Assembly (NCBI GenBank): GCA_963576735.1
Contig: OY755171.1
Coordinates: 9,238,001 to 9,302,000 of the forward strand
DNA from: Bedellia somnulentella
Lineage: Eukaryota; Arthropoda; Insecta; Lepidoptera; Bedelliidae
DNA: 64,000 bases
Reading direction: 5' to 3'
The notes below the pieces were generated by a model that was not told where the DNA came from, searched no databases, and saw only the letters and a program-made list of their open reading frames with translations. A program made the position numbers and the translations under genes. Position 1 is the stretch's first letter, and every line of letters begins with the position of its first letter. Positions 40,600 to 51,109 of this stretch are shown here, piece by piece.

Positions 40600-40960
40600 T
40601 TTAAGCTGTATTGGTCGCTTGTCGCGCCATCATGCCTTGAACGACAAAATTCGGAGGGCGCTGGTAGCTGCCAATGTTCCGTGTGTGGTGGAGCCGCCAG
40701 GTTTGAGCCGGACAGGTGGTAAGCAGGTTCGATCCCGGGGGGGGGGGGGGGTAAACTCACAAATTTAATTAGTAAGATTTAACCCAGTCTAGAAGGTTAT
40801 TGCAGATTTGAGTCATCTGATTATCTGAAAATTAAGATGATTCCGTGCTTCGAAAAGGTACGTAAAGCCGTCGGTCCCGGCTACTATTAAAGTGGTAGTC
40901 GTTAGTCTGCCAACCCGCAATTGACCAGCAGTTTTGAAGCTCGTGCTTGAAGAAGCCATT
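40600..40960 (+). repeat. SINE family 3 with (G)15 run
   Basis: A B-box-like gcaggttcgatccc is followed by 15 G's (40737-40751), then attaagatgattccgtgctt and ccgtcggtcccggctac. I recognise these as a common lepidopteran SINE. The 5' border is uncertain. Confidence 0.6.
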
Positions 40961-41449
40961 ACACCAAAACTTTTTCTAATTTATCAAACTTTCCTAAGCT
41001 ACCATTTGCTATTTACTCTGCACACCTCCCAAACTGAATCTTTCTTTAATTCTTTCTCCATTTCTAAAATGGTACGTAACTTAAAAACAGGTAAGTGAAG
41101 CTCAGCAGCCAAATGAGTTTGACTCGTTGGTTGTGAGTTTTTATCGAAAATTTTCAATATTTCAATTTTTTTGAAGTGACAATGACTTTCGCTTTATTAT
41201 AGTCATATGTAACAAAAACAATGATGCGCTATTACAAAACAATAAAAGCGTACGCGCGACAAGTCAAAAAATGCCGATCGGGCAGGCGTATTGAACGGGA
41301 AGACGAATTGTATTCAGCGTTAAGAAATGTACGAAAATATGTTCCAAGTTGCAGGGACTGGAGTAAAAAGGCGTATTATGCGAGAAATCGTATTAAGCGT
41401 CATCGTATTAAACGGGTTATACTATATTATTCATTTTGAATATGTGACG

Positions 41450-41720
41450 TCTTTTCCTTAATAATTTTATTTAGGTGCTGACTGCAAATCAGTGTTGTGA
41501 GATATTAATTTACTCACAACTATAATGCTGAGTCAGCTTCCAAATTCGTTGCTACTACGCAGGTTATACGGCTATAGATCCTTTTTTATCTTGTAATTAG
41601 TGTGTATGTTATTGTTCTTTTTTCTTTGTGTTTGTATATATTTTTTGCGCTGTGTCTTTTTTTTATGTGTATAATGTAATGTAGCAGCGAATAAATGTTT
41701 TTCTTCTTTTTCTTCTAAAA
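41450..41720 (+). pseudogene. LINE-A family 3' UTR fragment
   Basis: Matches the 3' UTR at 53215-53455: gctgactgcaaatcagtgtt, then cagcgaataaatg followed by a tttctt-rich tail. No ORF remains. Confidence 0.6.
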
Positions 41721-41930
41721 GCTAATTACTTGTTCGTCCCGTCGGCGTTTGAGACATGGTGTTTGGGGTTCCGAGGCCATTACCTTCATTAGGGACATTG
41801 GCAGAAGGCTCCGCGAACATGGCCATGATGCTCGTGCTTTCTTGAGTCAAAGACTCTCGGTAGCGATCCAGCGGGGTAATGCGGCGGGCATCATGGGTGC
41901 ATATGCGCATAAGTCGGTAGGTAGGTAAGT
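41721..41930 (+). pseudogene. retroelement conserved C-terminal ORF scrap
   Basis: Plus frames (one frameshift near 41770) give PSAFETWC, then IGRRLREHGHDARAFLSQRL and [14 protein letters not shown]. The block [13 protein letters not shown] is shared with 43839-44234 and, from memory, with retroelement proteins of many invertebrates. Confidence 0.55.
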
Positions 41931-42039
41931 TATTTAGTAAAGTTTATTGTTTAAGACATGTAATTTTTTAATTATTATGTATTTGCATTTTAGTTGTAAG
42001 TTAAGTTATTTGTTCTATTAATTTAACTGAGTAAGCGAC

Positions 42040-42405
42040 ATGATAGTCCAGTGGGTAGAACACCCGCCCGAAAACAGCAGGGCGTGAGTTCCAATCCTGG
42101 GTCAGGCCTGCACCAATTTGTCTTTTCTAAAGTCATATGTGTGGTTAATTTATCATGGTTGCTAACGGTGAGGGAAAACATCGTGAGGAAACCCACATGG
42201 CTGAGTTGTACTTAGTCATGTGACAGTGTATTCGTACAAAACGGCGATAGGCCTGCCCCCTATCACGTGAGTACACTGTCTAAGCAAAACGTGGGTACCT
42301 TCTCTGGACACTAGATGGCGCTGCCATGTGAGTTCAGAAGTATTGGTACCTCTGCCAACCCCTTCGGGGATAAACGGCGTGAACGTTTATGTTTATGTTT
42401 ATGTT
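42040..42405 (+). repeat. SINE family 1, full-length copy
   Basis: Head with A box (tagtccagtgggtag) and B box (gagttccaatcc), complete body, and a (gtttat)n tail. The best copy for defining the family, about 360 bp. Confidence 0.85.
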
Positions 42406-42502
42406 TTATGAATAGTTAATTTTAATGTGAATGTTATTATGTGAATTTTAATTATTAAACAAACATATATATTTATATAAAATATTTTTTATAATATTTA
42501 CT

Positions 42503-42930
42503 AATGCTAACACTCATTATTCCCATTGGGGTAGGCAGAGACTATCGATCGCCACTTTGCAAGATCTCGACAAATCTCTTGCAAAAGGCTGTGTAGTGTC
42601 GGCTAAGAATAGTACTACCCCATTTCTTTCGGTGGGTTTACGTAAGAGGCGACTAACGGTATTGGGGCTTTTTAAGGGATTTTTGGGCGATGCGGTTGGA
42701 GACCCATCACAAACAACCTTTATTTTACCATCTTTTCTCCACGCAATATCCAAAAGTGGCTGAAGAATTTCTAATTCCTTAGCTCGGGCTACCCCTTTTA
42801 AGTATTTATAGCCGTCAGTATATGTATGTGTGCATGAAAAATCTTTCTTGCTTCCCTTAAATTCATTATTCGTCTGATAAATGTTTTTTTATTATTCTCA
42901 TTTCGGACTCCCGCCTTTATTTTTACAAGA
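42503..42930 (-). mobile_element. RTE LINE 3' part with nested SINE family 2
   Basis: The RTE 3' end (ttcccattggggtaggcaga) up to 42583 continues at about 42838 (cttgcttcccttaaattcat, tttcggactcccgcctttat). The LINE sequence is split by a SINE. An imperfect duplication (aaatctcttgc / aaatctttcttgc) marks the insertion. Confidence 0.7.
42587..42836 (+). repeat. SINE family 2, nested in RTE
   Basis: Forward copy ending ccgtcagtatatgtatgtgt. Confidence 0.8.
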
Positions 42931-42971
42931 TTATTGACAAATTTTCTAAGATTATATCAAGAGAATAATGT

Positions 42972-43122
42972 GCCGTGTAGTGTGTCATAAGTGGCCAATA
43001 AGGTTTTTGGGCGATGTGATTGGAGATTCATCGCCAACGAAAATATTTCTACTATCTTCTCCCCTATCAACTTCCAAATGTTTTCAGGCTCGTGGCCGTG
43101 AGTATATTTATGTATGTATGTA
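42972..43122 (+). repeat. SINE family 2, internally deleted
   Basis: gccgtgtagtgtgtcataag, then ggcgatgtgattggagattc and ccgtgagtatatttatg. Confidence 0.65.
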
Positions 43123-43829
43123 ATATTGATAAGAACTTTTTCGATAGTTTGTAATGTTTAAAATAATCAAGTGAGATAACTAAAAGTTTCCACACCGTAT
43201 ATAAAAAAGTACAAGCTAGACCATGTATGTTCCGTGGCAATTTTTAAATTTATTAATAACTGGTGATTATGGTATTAATAATTAATCAACCTCATGTAGG
43301 AGGCGTTACATTCTAACATCATGTGTTATATTTCTCTTGTTAAGTAACTTATTTATTTGTTTCTGGTTCAATGCATAATCATTTTAATTCTCGTTTTTCT
43401 CCCAGCATTATGACGTATATTATCAGTACAATTCTGAAACTACATTGTCAAGAAGTTTTATATAATAATAATCGGGGTTAACCAACGAATATTTTAAACC
43501 ACTTTCGTGATATGTTTGCCCGACGTTTCGGCACACCTACTGGTGCCGTGGTCACGGGCTGATATTTTATTATTATATATTTGATTATTATTATATATAA
43601 TGTCTACAAACCGCAAGAGTTTAAAAAGTGTATTGATTAAGAAGTATTTAGTACGTCACGTAGTTTGTTATTCGATCTGGCATTGGCTGAAAATCAGCGT
43701 CACAGTTGTTGAATGCGTTGAGCATGATCTGTGGCATCTTGCTGAGCCAATGACCATTATGATGCATAGAGTTCGTTTCAGATATATTATTATTAAATTT
43801 AAAAATACATAATTAATACATTACAGAGG
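43123..43829. other. no gene seen; recurrent insect motif
   Basis: AT-rich. 43518-43560 has cccgacgtttcggcacacct and gtggtcacgggctg, a segment I recognise from dispersed insect repeats, followed by (tta)n. The short plus ORF at 43600 is not convincing. Confidence 0.4.
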
Positions 43830-44245
43830 CCAGATGGTATGTCGTTGATTCCATGGAAAAATGGGAAGACACTAGTGTGGGACGCAACTTGCGTCGACAC
43901 ACTAGCGCCGTCCCATTTATCGGGGTCTGCGTCTAGGGCTGGTTCTGCGGCTAATGATGCTGAGGGTCTCAAGAAGCGGAAATACAGTAATATAGGTGAG
44001 GACCATATTTTTACTGCTTTCGCTGTTGAGACCCTCGGTCCATGGGGTCCAAGTGCCCGTCGATTTTTTAAGGAAATTTCGGCGCGCTTGGTGGAGACAT
44101 GTGGTGATCCAAGGGCTGGTGTGTATTTTGCCCAACGTATTAGTTTGGCTATACAAAGGGGCAATGCCGCCAGCCTCCTTGGTACCTTACCACCAAGCGG
44201 CAGCGATTTAGATGATATTTTTTTTTTTTTATAAAATAGTATATA
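43830..44245 (+). pseudogene. retroelement conserved C-terminal ORF
   Basis: The plus frame 43839-44234 (131 codons) starts just after GRPDG-like codons and reads [45 protein letters not shown] and [20 protein letters not shown], then ends in a T-run. This domain follows the RT in one or more invertebrate LINE groups as I remember them; I cannot name the clade. Nothing upstream encodes the RT, so it is 5'-truncated. Confidence 0.55.
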
Positions 44246-44371
44246 ATTTTTAAGTTATTAAATTGTATTAGTTTATTATTTTAATTAAATAAGTTTGTTT
44301 TAATATAAAATGTTGTAAAATATTCGTTAATAATTATATTCAATAAATATATAGTAAAATACATAACATAA

Positions 44372-44735
44372 CATAACATAAACGTTCACGCTGAATATCC
44401 CCGAAGGGGTTGGCAGAGGTACTAATACTTCTGAACATCACGTGACTTTGTCACCTGGTGTTCAGAGTACCCACGTTTTGCATGGACAGTGAACTCACGT
44501 GATAGGGGGCAGGCCTATCGCCGTTTTGTACGAATACACTGTCACATGACTAAGTATAACTCAGCCATGTGGGTTTCCTCACGATGTTTTCCCTCACCGT
44601 TAATAACCATGATAAATTAACCACACATATGTCTTTAGAAAAGACAAATTGGTGTAGGCCCGACCCAGGATTTGAACACTAGTCGTTTGCACGATTACCG
44701 AGTGTTCTACCCACTGGGCTATCACGGTTGCTAAT
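44372..44735 (-). repeat. SINE family 1, full-length reverse copy
   Basis: The (acata)n tail at the left, complete body, and a tRNA-like head at the right (reverse of cgtgatagcccagtgggtag). A possible short duplication, aatacat, flanks it. Confidence 0.85.
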
Positions 44736-44766
44736 ACATGTTTCCTTTATTTTAATTTTGAATTAT

Positions 44767-44960
44767 TAGAGCAAAGCAAGTGTAGCGAGCGAAGCTCCAT
44801 TTAACCCCGACTTTTGTATAGGTTTGTCACAGAACTCCTCCTTAACCGGTGATCCGATCACAGCCAAATTTTGCACGATGGTTCAAAGCATCAAGGACAA
44901 GGTTTTAACGAAGAGAAAATATTTAGATAGATGTTACCATTGAGAAATAATCACCCTTGA
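44767..44960. repeat. dispersed GC-rich repeat, second copy
   Basis: gcgagcgaagctccatttaa, ccccgacttttgtat and ccaaattttgcacgatggt align with 3776-3900. Confidence 0.7.
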
Positions 44961-45055
44961 AAGTTTCCGATACAAAGAAAGCTAACAAACCCTACCTGGC
45001 CTAATAGCCTAAGCAAAAGAAAGCTAACAAAGCCTACCTGCCCTAATATCCTAAG
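44961..45055. repeat. short tandem duplication
   Basis: Two units of about 40 bp, each with aaagaaagctaacaaa, cctacctg and cctaata, at about 44976 and 45016. Confidence 0.65.
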
Positions 45056-45184
45056 CTAAATTAGCTCTAAAAACGTCGATCAGACCAAATAATTAGTATA
45101 ATTTTGAAAGTTGGTACAGTTGTTCCTGTAGTAAATTTAGTACAAGTATAAACACATATACACATATATATATATACACATACC

Positions 45185-45426
45185 CGTGTAGTGCCGGCTT
45201 AGAATGTCGCTACCCCTTTCTACCCACGGGTGTCGTAAGAGGCGACTAAGGGTATTGGGGCTTTTTATTGGATTTTTGTGCGATGCGGTTGGCGACCCAT
45301 CACTAAAAACTTTATTTTACCACCTTTTCCCCACCCAACTTCCAAAAGTGGCTGAGGAATTTATAATTCCTTGGCTCTGGCTACCCCTTCTAGGGAATTA
45401 TAGCCGTGAGTATATGTATGTATGTA
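45185..45426 (+). repeat. SINE family 2, well-preserved copy
   Basis: ccgtgtagtgccggcttaga to ccgtgagtatatgtatgtat; a good representative of the family. Confidence 0.85.
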
Positions 45427-45539
45427 TAAACACATAGAAATAATCAATGTAACGACAACCAAAGTATACATAAAATATACGTGTATTTGTACATGTATGT
45501 GTGTATTGAGTGTAAGTATATATACATAATGCAATCAAT

Positions 45540-46480
45540 AATACACTATTTATGTGCAAAATTCTAAGAATATTTATTCAACAATACTTCAGTTGCCTCA
45601 TAAGTCAATTTGAGAAGGTAAAAACGTACTCTTAAAGCATATTCATAGTTATTAAGACCATAAAACTTTAATATCTTATTAAGCTGGTTGTATAAATAAG
45701 GACCGAGGAATTGAGAGAACCTGTGACTAAAGGAAGTATTGAACCTCTTTACAGAACATACTAAGTCGGATCTTCGCCTCTTCACATTATCTTCTCAAAA
45801 TGGAGAATTGATATGCTGATATTAAGTAATTTACAAACATACATACATATAGTCACGGCTATAAATCCCAAACGGGGTAGCCAGAGCTTTGGAATGAGAA
45901 ATTCCTCTGCCACTTTTGGAAGTTGATTGGGGAAAAGATGGTAATAATAAGTGTTTTTGGTGATGGGTCTCCAACCACATCGCCCAAAAATCACTTAAAA
46001 AGCCCTTGTACCCTTAGTCGACTCTTACGATCACCCACGGGTAGAAATGGGGTAGTGTTATTCTAAGCCGACACTACATGCCAATTTAGTAATTTGAAGT
46101 ATAAAAAGTCTTCAGACTATAAGTTCTTTAAAATTTATATTTAGTAAATGCGTTGGATATAAAAAGGACTTAAAAGACACCGCCTTAAGTAGAGCTCTCT
46201 GTGCTCTTTCCAACTGCCTCGTGTCATCGGCAAAAGATATGATTTGACCACCAATCTCAAGGAGCATAGTTCATTAATGTATACAAGGAAGAGGATCGGT
46301 CCTAAAATACCTCCCTGAGGAACACCATATACTAATGGTTCTTCATCACTAATGACACTCTCAATTTTGTTCCACGCTGTCTCCTATCAGTAAGGTAATC
46401 AGTTATGAGTTCTAAAGGCACACCCCGAACACCAAATTTTATAGAAGTAGAGGATATAGCAGGCTTGCTAAGGGAGGACT
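45540..46480 (-). mobile_element. LINE-E (Jockey/CR1-like), RT and C-terminus, with nested SINE
   Basis: The minus strand from 46470 encodes KFGVRGVPLELI, a remnant of the GILGP block, YIN.LC and a FADDT-like box near 46210 in changing frames. The C-terminal end is at 45564-45785 with RRRSDLVCSVKR and LGPYLYNQLNKIL. A SINE family 2 copy (45833-46087) splits them. Degenerate. Confidence 0.65.
45833..46087 (-). repeat. SINE family 2 with 8-bp duplication
   Basis: Reverse copy flanked by agtaattt at 45825-45832 and 46088-46095, inside LINE-E. Confidence 0.8.
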
Positions 46481-46490
46481 TGAACAAATT

Positions 46491-47241
46491 ATGATACAAG
46501 AAGTGAACCAATCCAATTTCTTAAACCAAGACACGACTCTGCTAAGTCTGATTGATATGCTATGGATAAGCGGCATATGGCTCGAGGTGCCTGATGTACC
46601 TGCATGGAAAGGTTTCATGAGATGTATTCAACCAAGCCAATACTTTAATAAAAGTGCTCTGATCCCCTTACCTTTTATAAATTCACCTCCAACTGACNNN
46701 NNNNNNNNNNNNNNNNNNNNNNNNNNNNNNNNNNNNNNNNNNNNNNNNNNNNNNNNNNNNNNNNNNNNNNNNNNNNNNNNNNNNNNNNNNNNNNNNNNNN
46801 NNNNNNNNNNNNNNNNNNNNNNNNNNNNNNNNNNNNNNNNNNNNNNNNNNNNNNNNNNNNNNNNNNNNNNNNNNNNNNNNNNNNNNNNNNNNNNNNNCCA
46901 ACTGACTGTGAGACAATAAATAATAAAAATTATTCGAATATCAGAAATATTATTATGCGGCTTCGGGAGTTCAAATAATAATTCTAGTGGAGCACATTTT
47001 GAGCGGTCATGCTTACGTAAGAGAAGTTCGCGAATATTTATTAGTGCACACGACTATATCACAGATGATTCTAAACGATATGAATATTAATGAGAATCAG
47101 AAGGCAACGGTATATACCTTTTTTAAACACATGCAAACTAAGCCCTTAAGTAAAGAAAAAATAATGAACAATGAGCAGTTTATTTCACTTCAATCGAAAA
47201 TGATACACAACAAATATGTTTCTTATTTTTATGACCTTTAA
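46491..47241 (+). pseudogene. unidentified conserved repeat-associated protein fragment, spanning assembly gap
   Basis: Before the gap the plus frame reads LLSLIDMLWISGIWLEVPDV, PAWKGFMRCIQPSQYFNKSA and LPFINSPPTD. After the gap it continues in a consistent frame with PTDCETINNK. Then a different frame has VEHILSGHAYVREVREYLLV. I have met both halves together in multi-copy invertebrate proteins of unknown role but cannot name the family. It is broken by at least one stop and one frameshift after the gap. Confidence 0.5.
46698..46897. other. assembly gap (200 N)
   Basis: A run of exactly 200 N, the usual placeholder length. ccaactgac occurs immediately on both sides (46689-46697 and 46898-46906). 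Confidence 0.95.
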
Positions 47242-48389
47242 TACTCTTCATCTTCTAAAGTATTTATCGTACATCAAAACTGTGAATTTATAATTTGCAG
47301 AGAATTTAGTCCAGATAATTATTGTCGAAGTGATAATATATTGCATGATCTAGAAGCCGGAAAAAGTACCATTTTGACACTGTTAGATTTCTCCAGGGCT
47401 TTCGATTGCATGTGCAAGCCCTTGCGTCTATCGGAGTTGTCGTACTACGGATTTGATATAACAGCAACATTATGGTTTGATAGCTATTTATCAGGTAGAT
47501 CACAGTTTATTGAACTACGTGGTAGGGATGGAAAATCTGTCAATTCTTTTGTTAGTGAGCTAGAAAGGGGCGTGCCACAAGGTTCAAAGCATCAAAAAGA
47601 GTCTTTATCACATTTATGCCGACGATGTACAACTTAGTGTCTCAGGGGAACGAATAAATACTGCATCTACCATAAAAAACCTAAACTCTGATCTAGATAA
47701 AATTGCTGACTGGTCAGAAAGAAACTGTTTGGCATTAAATCATAAAAAAACAGGGGCCAACCACTGGAGAGGGTCGAAGAGGCGCGTAACCTTGGTATAC
47801 TGATGGATGGAGAACTGAAGTTCGAAAATCGTATTCAATCAGTGGTTAGAAACTGCTTCTACCGTCTCAAGGTGCTTTATAATATTCGTGATTATCTGAG
47901 TGTGGATATGCGTGTTCAGCTTTGCGAATTATTGATATTATTAAGGTACTGTGATGGGGTCTATGGCTGTTGCATACTTGGTCGTACACAGAGACTTATA
48001 CAGCGTGTACAAAACCAGTTGTATTGTTTTCGGGTCCCTCCACGCTCCCACACCACTCCGTATTTGAACGATGCCAAGTTATTAAACATGAAAGCATGTC
48101 GATTATTACACTTTGCAACGCTTATGTTTGGTGTTGTTAAGCTGGAGTCGCCATCTTATTTATATAACAAATTGGAATGGTCATCCAGTGACTACCATTT
48201 TAAAAATAGAGCGATTCTACCGAGGTACTGATCCGCTGCGTTTCGAGGTTTCTTCAAATGCTGGATTGATCTTCCCCCACCAATCCGTGATGTGTGCAGT
48301 AGGAATACCTTTAACCGCAAGCTAAAAGCTCTCTCAACAAAACATACCTCGGTCATAACCCTGACCCTAATTCTACATATCCCAATTTA

Positions 48390-49145
48390 CTTACTTACTT
48401 ATACTCACGCCCATTATTCCCATTGGAGTAGGCAGAGACTATCGATCGCCACTTGGTACGATCTTGACAAACCTCTCTTGCTTCCCTTACATTCATTATT
48501 CTTCTCATACATGCTCTTTAATTCTTCTCACTTCGGACCCCCGCCTTTATAAGAACGTTTTCTATCTGGTCAAGAAACGTTTTACGAGGCTGTCCTCTAC
48601 TAACAATCCCTTCCACATTGGCTCTATATCTCTCTTTCGCTACTTTATTTTCATCCATCCTCTGTATGTGCCCAAACCAACTCAACATTCCTTTTTCTAT
48701 CTTGCATACTACGTCATCTTTCAAACCTACTCGTTCACGGATACACAGTATTTCTCACTCAGCCTTACATCACATATACTTCTGAGGGATCTCATTTCCA
48801 CTGCATTAACTCTACTTTCATGCTTCTTCTGCCATGCCCAACATTCACTACCATACATCAGCGTGGGAACCAGAACAGCATTATGCACGGCCATTCGAGC
48901 CTTTTCTGACAACGACTGGCTCAACATCAGACTGTTCATGGCTCCATTCACCGCGTTTCCCTTTTTAACTCTCCTTTCAATATCTTCCTCACATTTTCCA
49001 TCCCTAGTAAACAAACTCCCCAGATATTCAAATTCTTTCACTTGTTCCACTTTCTTACCATTTATAACAATGTCACATTCTGTCATACTTTCCTCTCTTT
49101 GAAAAACCATTGTTTTGGTTTTGTCCACATTCACTCATTCACATC
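48390..49145 (-). mobile_element. RTE-clade LINE copy 2, 5'-truncated
   Basis: Flanked by the 14-bp duplication catatcccaattta (48376-48389 and 49146-49159). Minus frames 49134-48727 (KTKTMVFQREESMTECDIV, VKEFEYLGSLFTRDGKCEED, MYGSECWAWQKKHES) and 48724-48518 (GMLSWFGHIQRMDENK) cover the end of RT and the C-terminus. A small deletion near 48745 causes a frameshift. The 3' end is identical in design to copy 1 and starts at the same base of the family. Confidence 0.88.
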
Positions 49146-49189
49146 CATATCCCAATTTATACCGTGTATACACTTTATATATTTGCATA

Positions 49190-49436
49190 CATACATACAT
49201 ATACTCACGGCTATAAATCCATAGAAAAGGTAGCCAGAGCTAAGGAATTAGAAATTCCTCAGTCACTTATGAAAATTTGAGTGGGGAAAAGATGGTAAAA
49301 TAAAGGTTGTTGGTGATGGGTCTCCAACCGCATCGCCCGAAAATCCCTTGATAACCCCAATACCGTTAGTCGCCTCTCTTACGTACACCCACAGGAAGAA
49401 ATGGGGTAGTGCTATTCTAAGCCGACACTACACAGC
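49190..49436 (-). repeat. SINE family 2
   Basis: Reverse copy with (cataca)n, cggctataaatccatag, ccgcatcgcccgaaaatccc and gccgacactacac. Confidence 0.8.
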
Positions 49437-49989
49437 ATGTATACAATATTATTTATGAGTTCATTATGTAACATTATATCCGTGCATTTTATACTTTTGA
49501 TTGGATATATGTAGTTATGTAAACATAATGATATGAGTCCGATTTGTGTATCTGTGTTCATTATGGAGTGTATTTATGCATTATACAATATATCTTTTAT
49601 CATATATTTTTTTGGTATTTGTTTACTATATGATATTTTTAAATGTAAAAGTGCAAGTTGTGTATGCGGGTATGGCCAGATTATAGGTAGCATTTTTTGG
49701 TTTTTGTTTTTATGTAACTATTACTACTACTACTATTATTTTGTTGTTAATTTGTGTCACTCCAAATGGGTCTTTACTGAAAATCAGTATTGTGTGTTCT
49801 ACACACAACAATAAACTGAGGCAGGACCTTTTCACATTTGTTAAATTTATAATTTTCTTTATCACTTGTTTTTTATGTCTTTTTTTAATATTTTGATGTT
49901 CAAGTAAACTGTATGGTATTTATTTAGTAATTCAAATGTGAATAAATGCCTCTTCTTACTTTCTTATATAGCTTATTTGTTAAGATGTG

Positions 49990-50256
49990 TTATTTGGGAT
50001 CGTAACGTAATAACACCAAGAATAAATTAAACCAATTGCCAGGACCGTGTTGGAAACGAGATAAGAAAGCAATAAGTGGATTATTGTCGTAATAAAAAAA
50101 AACATTGTATTGTGTCCTAAACTTCGTTTGACCATCAATGTGGGTAGTGCGGAATGAATATATTTTACAAGCGGTTAGAAGAGGTTCGGACGAAATCGTT
50201 GTCCGTTTGAAGAGTAGTCCTCCTGAGATGGTCACGGGTAAAGTATTAAAAAACAT
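49990..50256 (-). other. unassigned open stretch
   Basis: A minus frame of 88 codons with LLTACKIYSFRTTHIDG and FSLVLLRYDP-like character. No family is recognised and there are no convincing splice sites. It lies just beyond the GR-B stop, so it could be a non-coding shadow. Confidence 0.2.
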
Positions 50257-50314
50257 TTCTGTGCAATATTTTTATGAATACTTTAAAAACATCGATAGCA
50301 ATAAAACACACACT

Positions 50315-50514
50315 TCATGATACAACCTTAACACCAAACTCATGTTCAGAAAATTCTTTACTAAATTGAATTAAAATAATAGCGTAGTTAGCTGCCAAAG
50401 ACAACAAAAATATGATCATTTTCATGTCAATATTGAAAATTCCGTAAACCGAATAATTTGGTTCTTCCGCATCCAATAAGGCCAATATAGTTTTTGTAAG
50501 ACTTGCGATGGTTT
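50315..50514 (-). CDS. gustatory receptor, C-terminal exon (GR-B)
   Basis: An acceptor (tattttttgttttgcag) precedes 50514 and the frame runs to TGA at 50317-50315. It encodes TIASLTKTILALLDAEEPNY, SVYGIFNIDMKMIIFLLSL and ANYAIILIQFSKEF, the terminal TM and the QF motif of an insect GR (7tm_7). It is clearly the paralogue of 1868-2049 and better preserved. No upstream exon is found between 50515 and 64000. That stretch is dominated by LINE remains, so either the gene continues beyond the window or the exon is an orphan. Confidence 0.7.
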
Positions 50515-50994
50515 CTGCAAAACAAAAAATACACATGTAGAATTGAATCAAATATATTTTTCTAAATTCGAGGTAAATTCTGCCTTTATTTTGTCTTGTC
50601 TAATGCATTTTGAAATGTATCAAATATGATTGAAACATGATGATAGGTAAAGGCAGCACGTCATGCTTATGGGAAGCATAACTTCACCAGTGGGCATTTA
50701 TTGGTTGGTGATGATGATGGTTAGAACCATCGGTTAATAACGAATAGCGCCATTCAAGAAGTGTGTGTGATGTATCTCAGTGAAATAGGTAGAAGATAGA
50801 AGTACTGACATCTCGCCCTAGGAGATACTTACAATAAAAATTTATATTTAATGTATGAATGAGGAATGTGAGATAGACATAATAAGGTAGTTCAAATAGG
50901 TGATGTGGTGAATGAAACCATTAACAGCCTGATGTCGAGCTAGTCATTCTCTGAAATGGTTCGAATCGTATCGTAGTTTACAGTGCTGTTCTGG

Positions 50995-51026
50995 TTCTAC
51001 ATTGATGTCACATCAATGTAGAACTA
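50995..51026. repeat. 31-bp near-perfect palindrome
   Basis: Arms gttctacattgatgt / acatcaatgtagaac around one base, in otherwise non-coding DNA. Confidence 0.7.
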
Positions 51027-51109
51027 ATCAATGATGTGAAAACCTCCTACGTTGATGTGGAGTACTAAAAACACGCACTTCTCAAAATAATGGTAATTAA
51101 AGAAGCTTC

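Larger units (their letters stand above)
47300..49963 (+). mobile_element. LINE-A (non-LTR) copy 1, interrupted by RTE and SINE
   Basis: Plus frames give STILTLLDFSRAFDC, FDSYLSGRSQFIELRG and RGVPQGS, then after a deletion HIYADDVQLSVSGERI. 47803-48231 has NCFYRLKVLYNIRDYLS, RTQRLIQRVQNQL and PPRSHTTPYLNDAKLL. An RTE LINE is inserted at 48390-49145 and SINE family 2 at 49190-49436. The 3' UTR resumes at about 49440 and ends near 49963 with aatgtgaataaatgcc. It is the same family as 51110-53455. Inactive. Confidence 0.7.

Noticed and set aside
40737..40751. G-quadruplex regulatory element
   Set aside because: A single G15 run inside a SINE is more simply a slippage tract or assembly effect. 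No four separate G tracts are seen.
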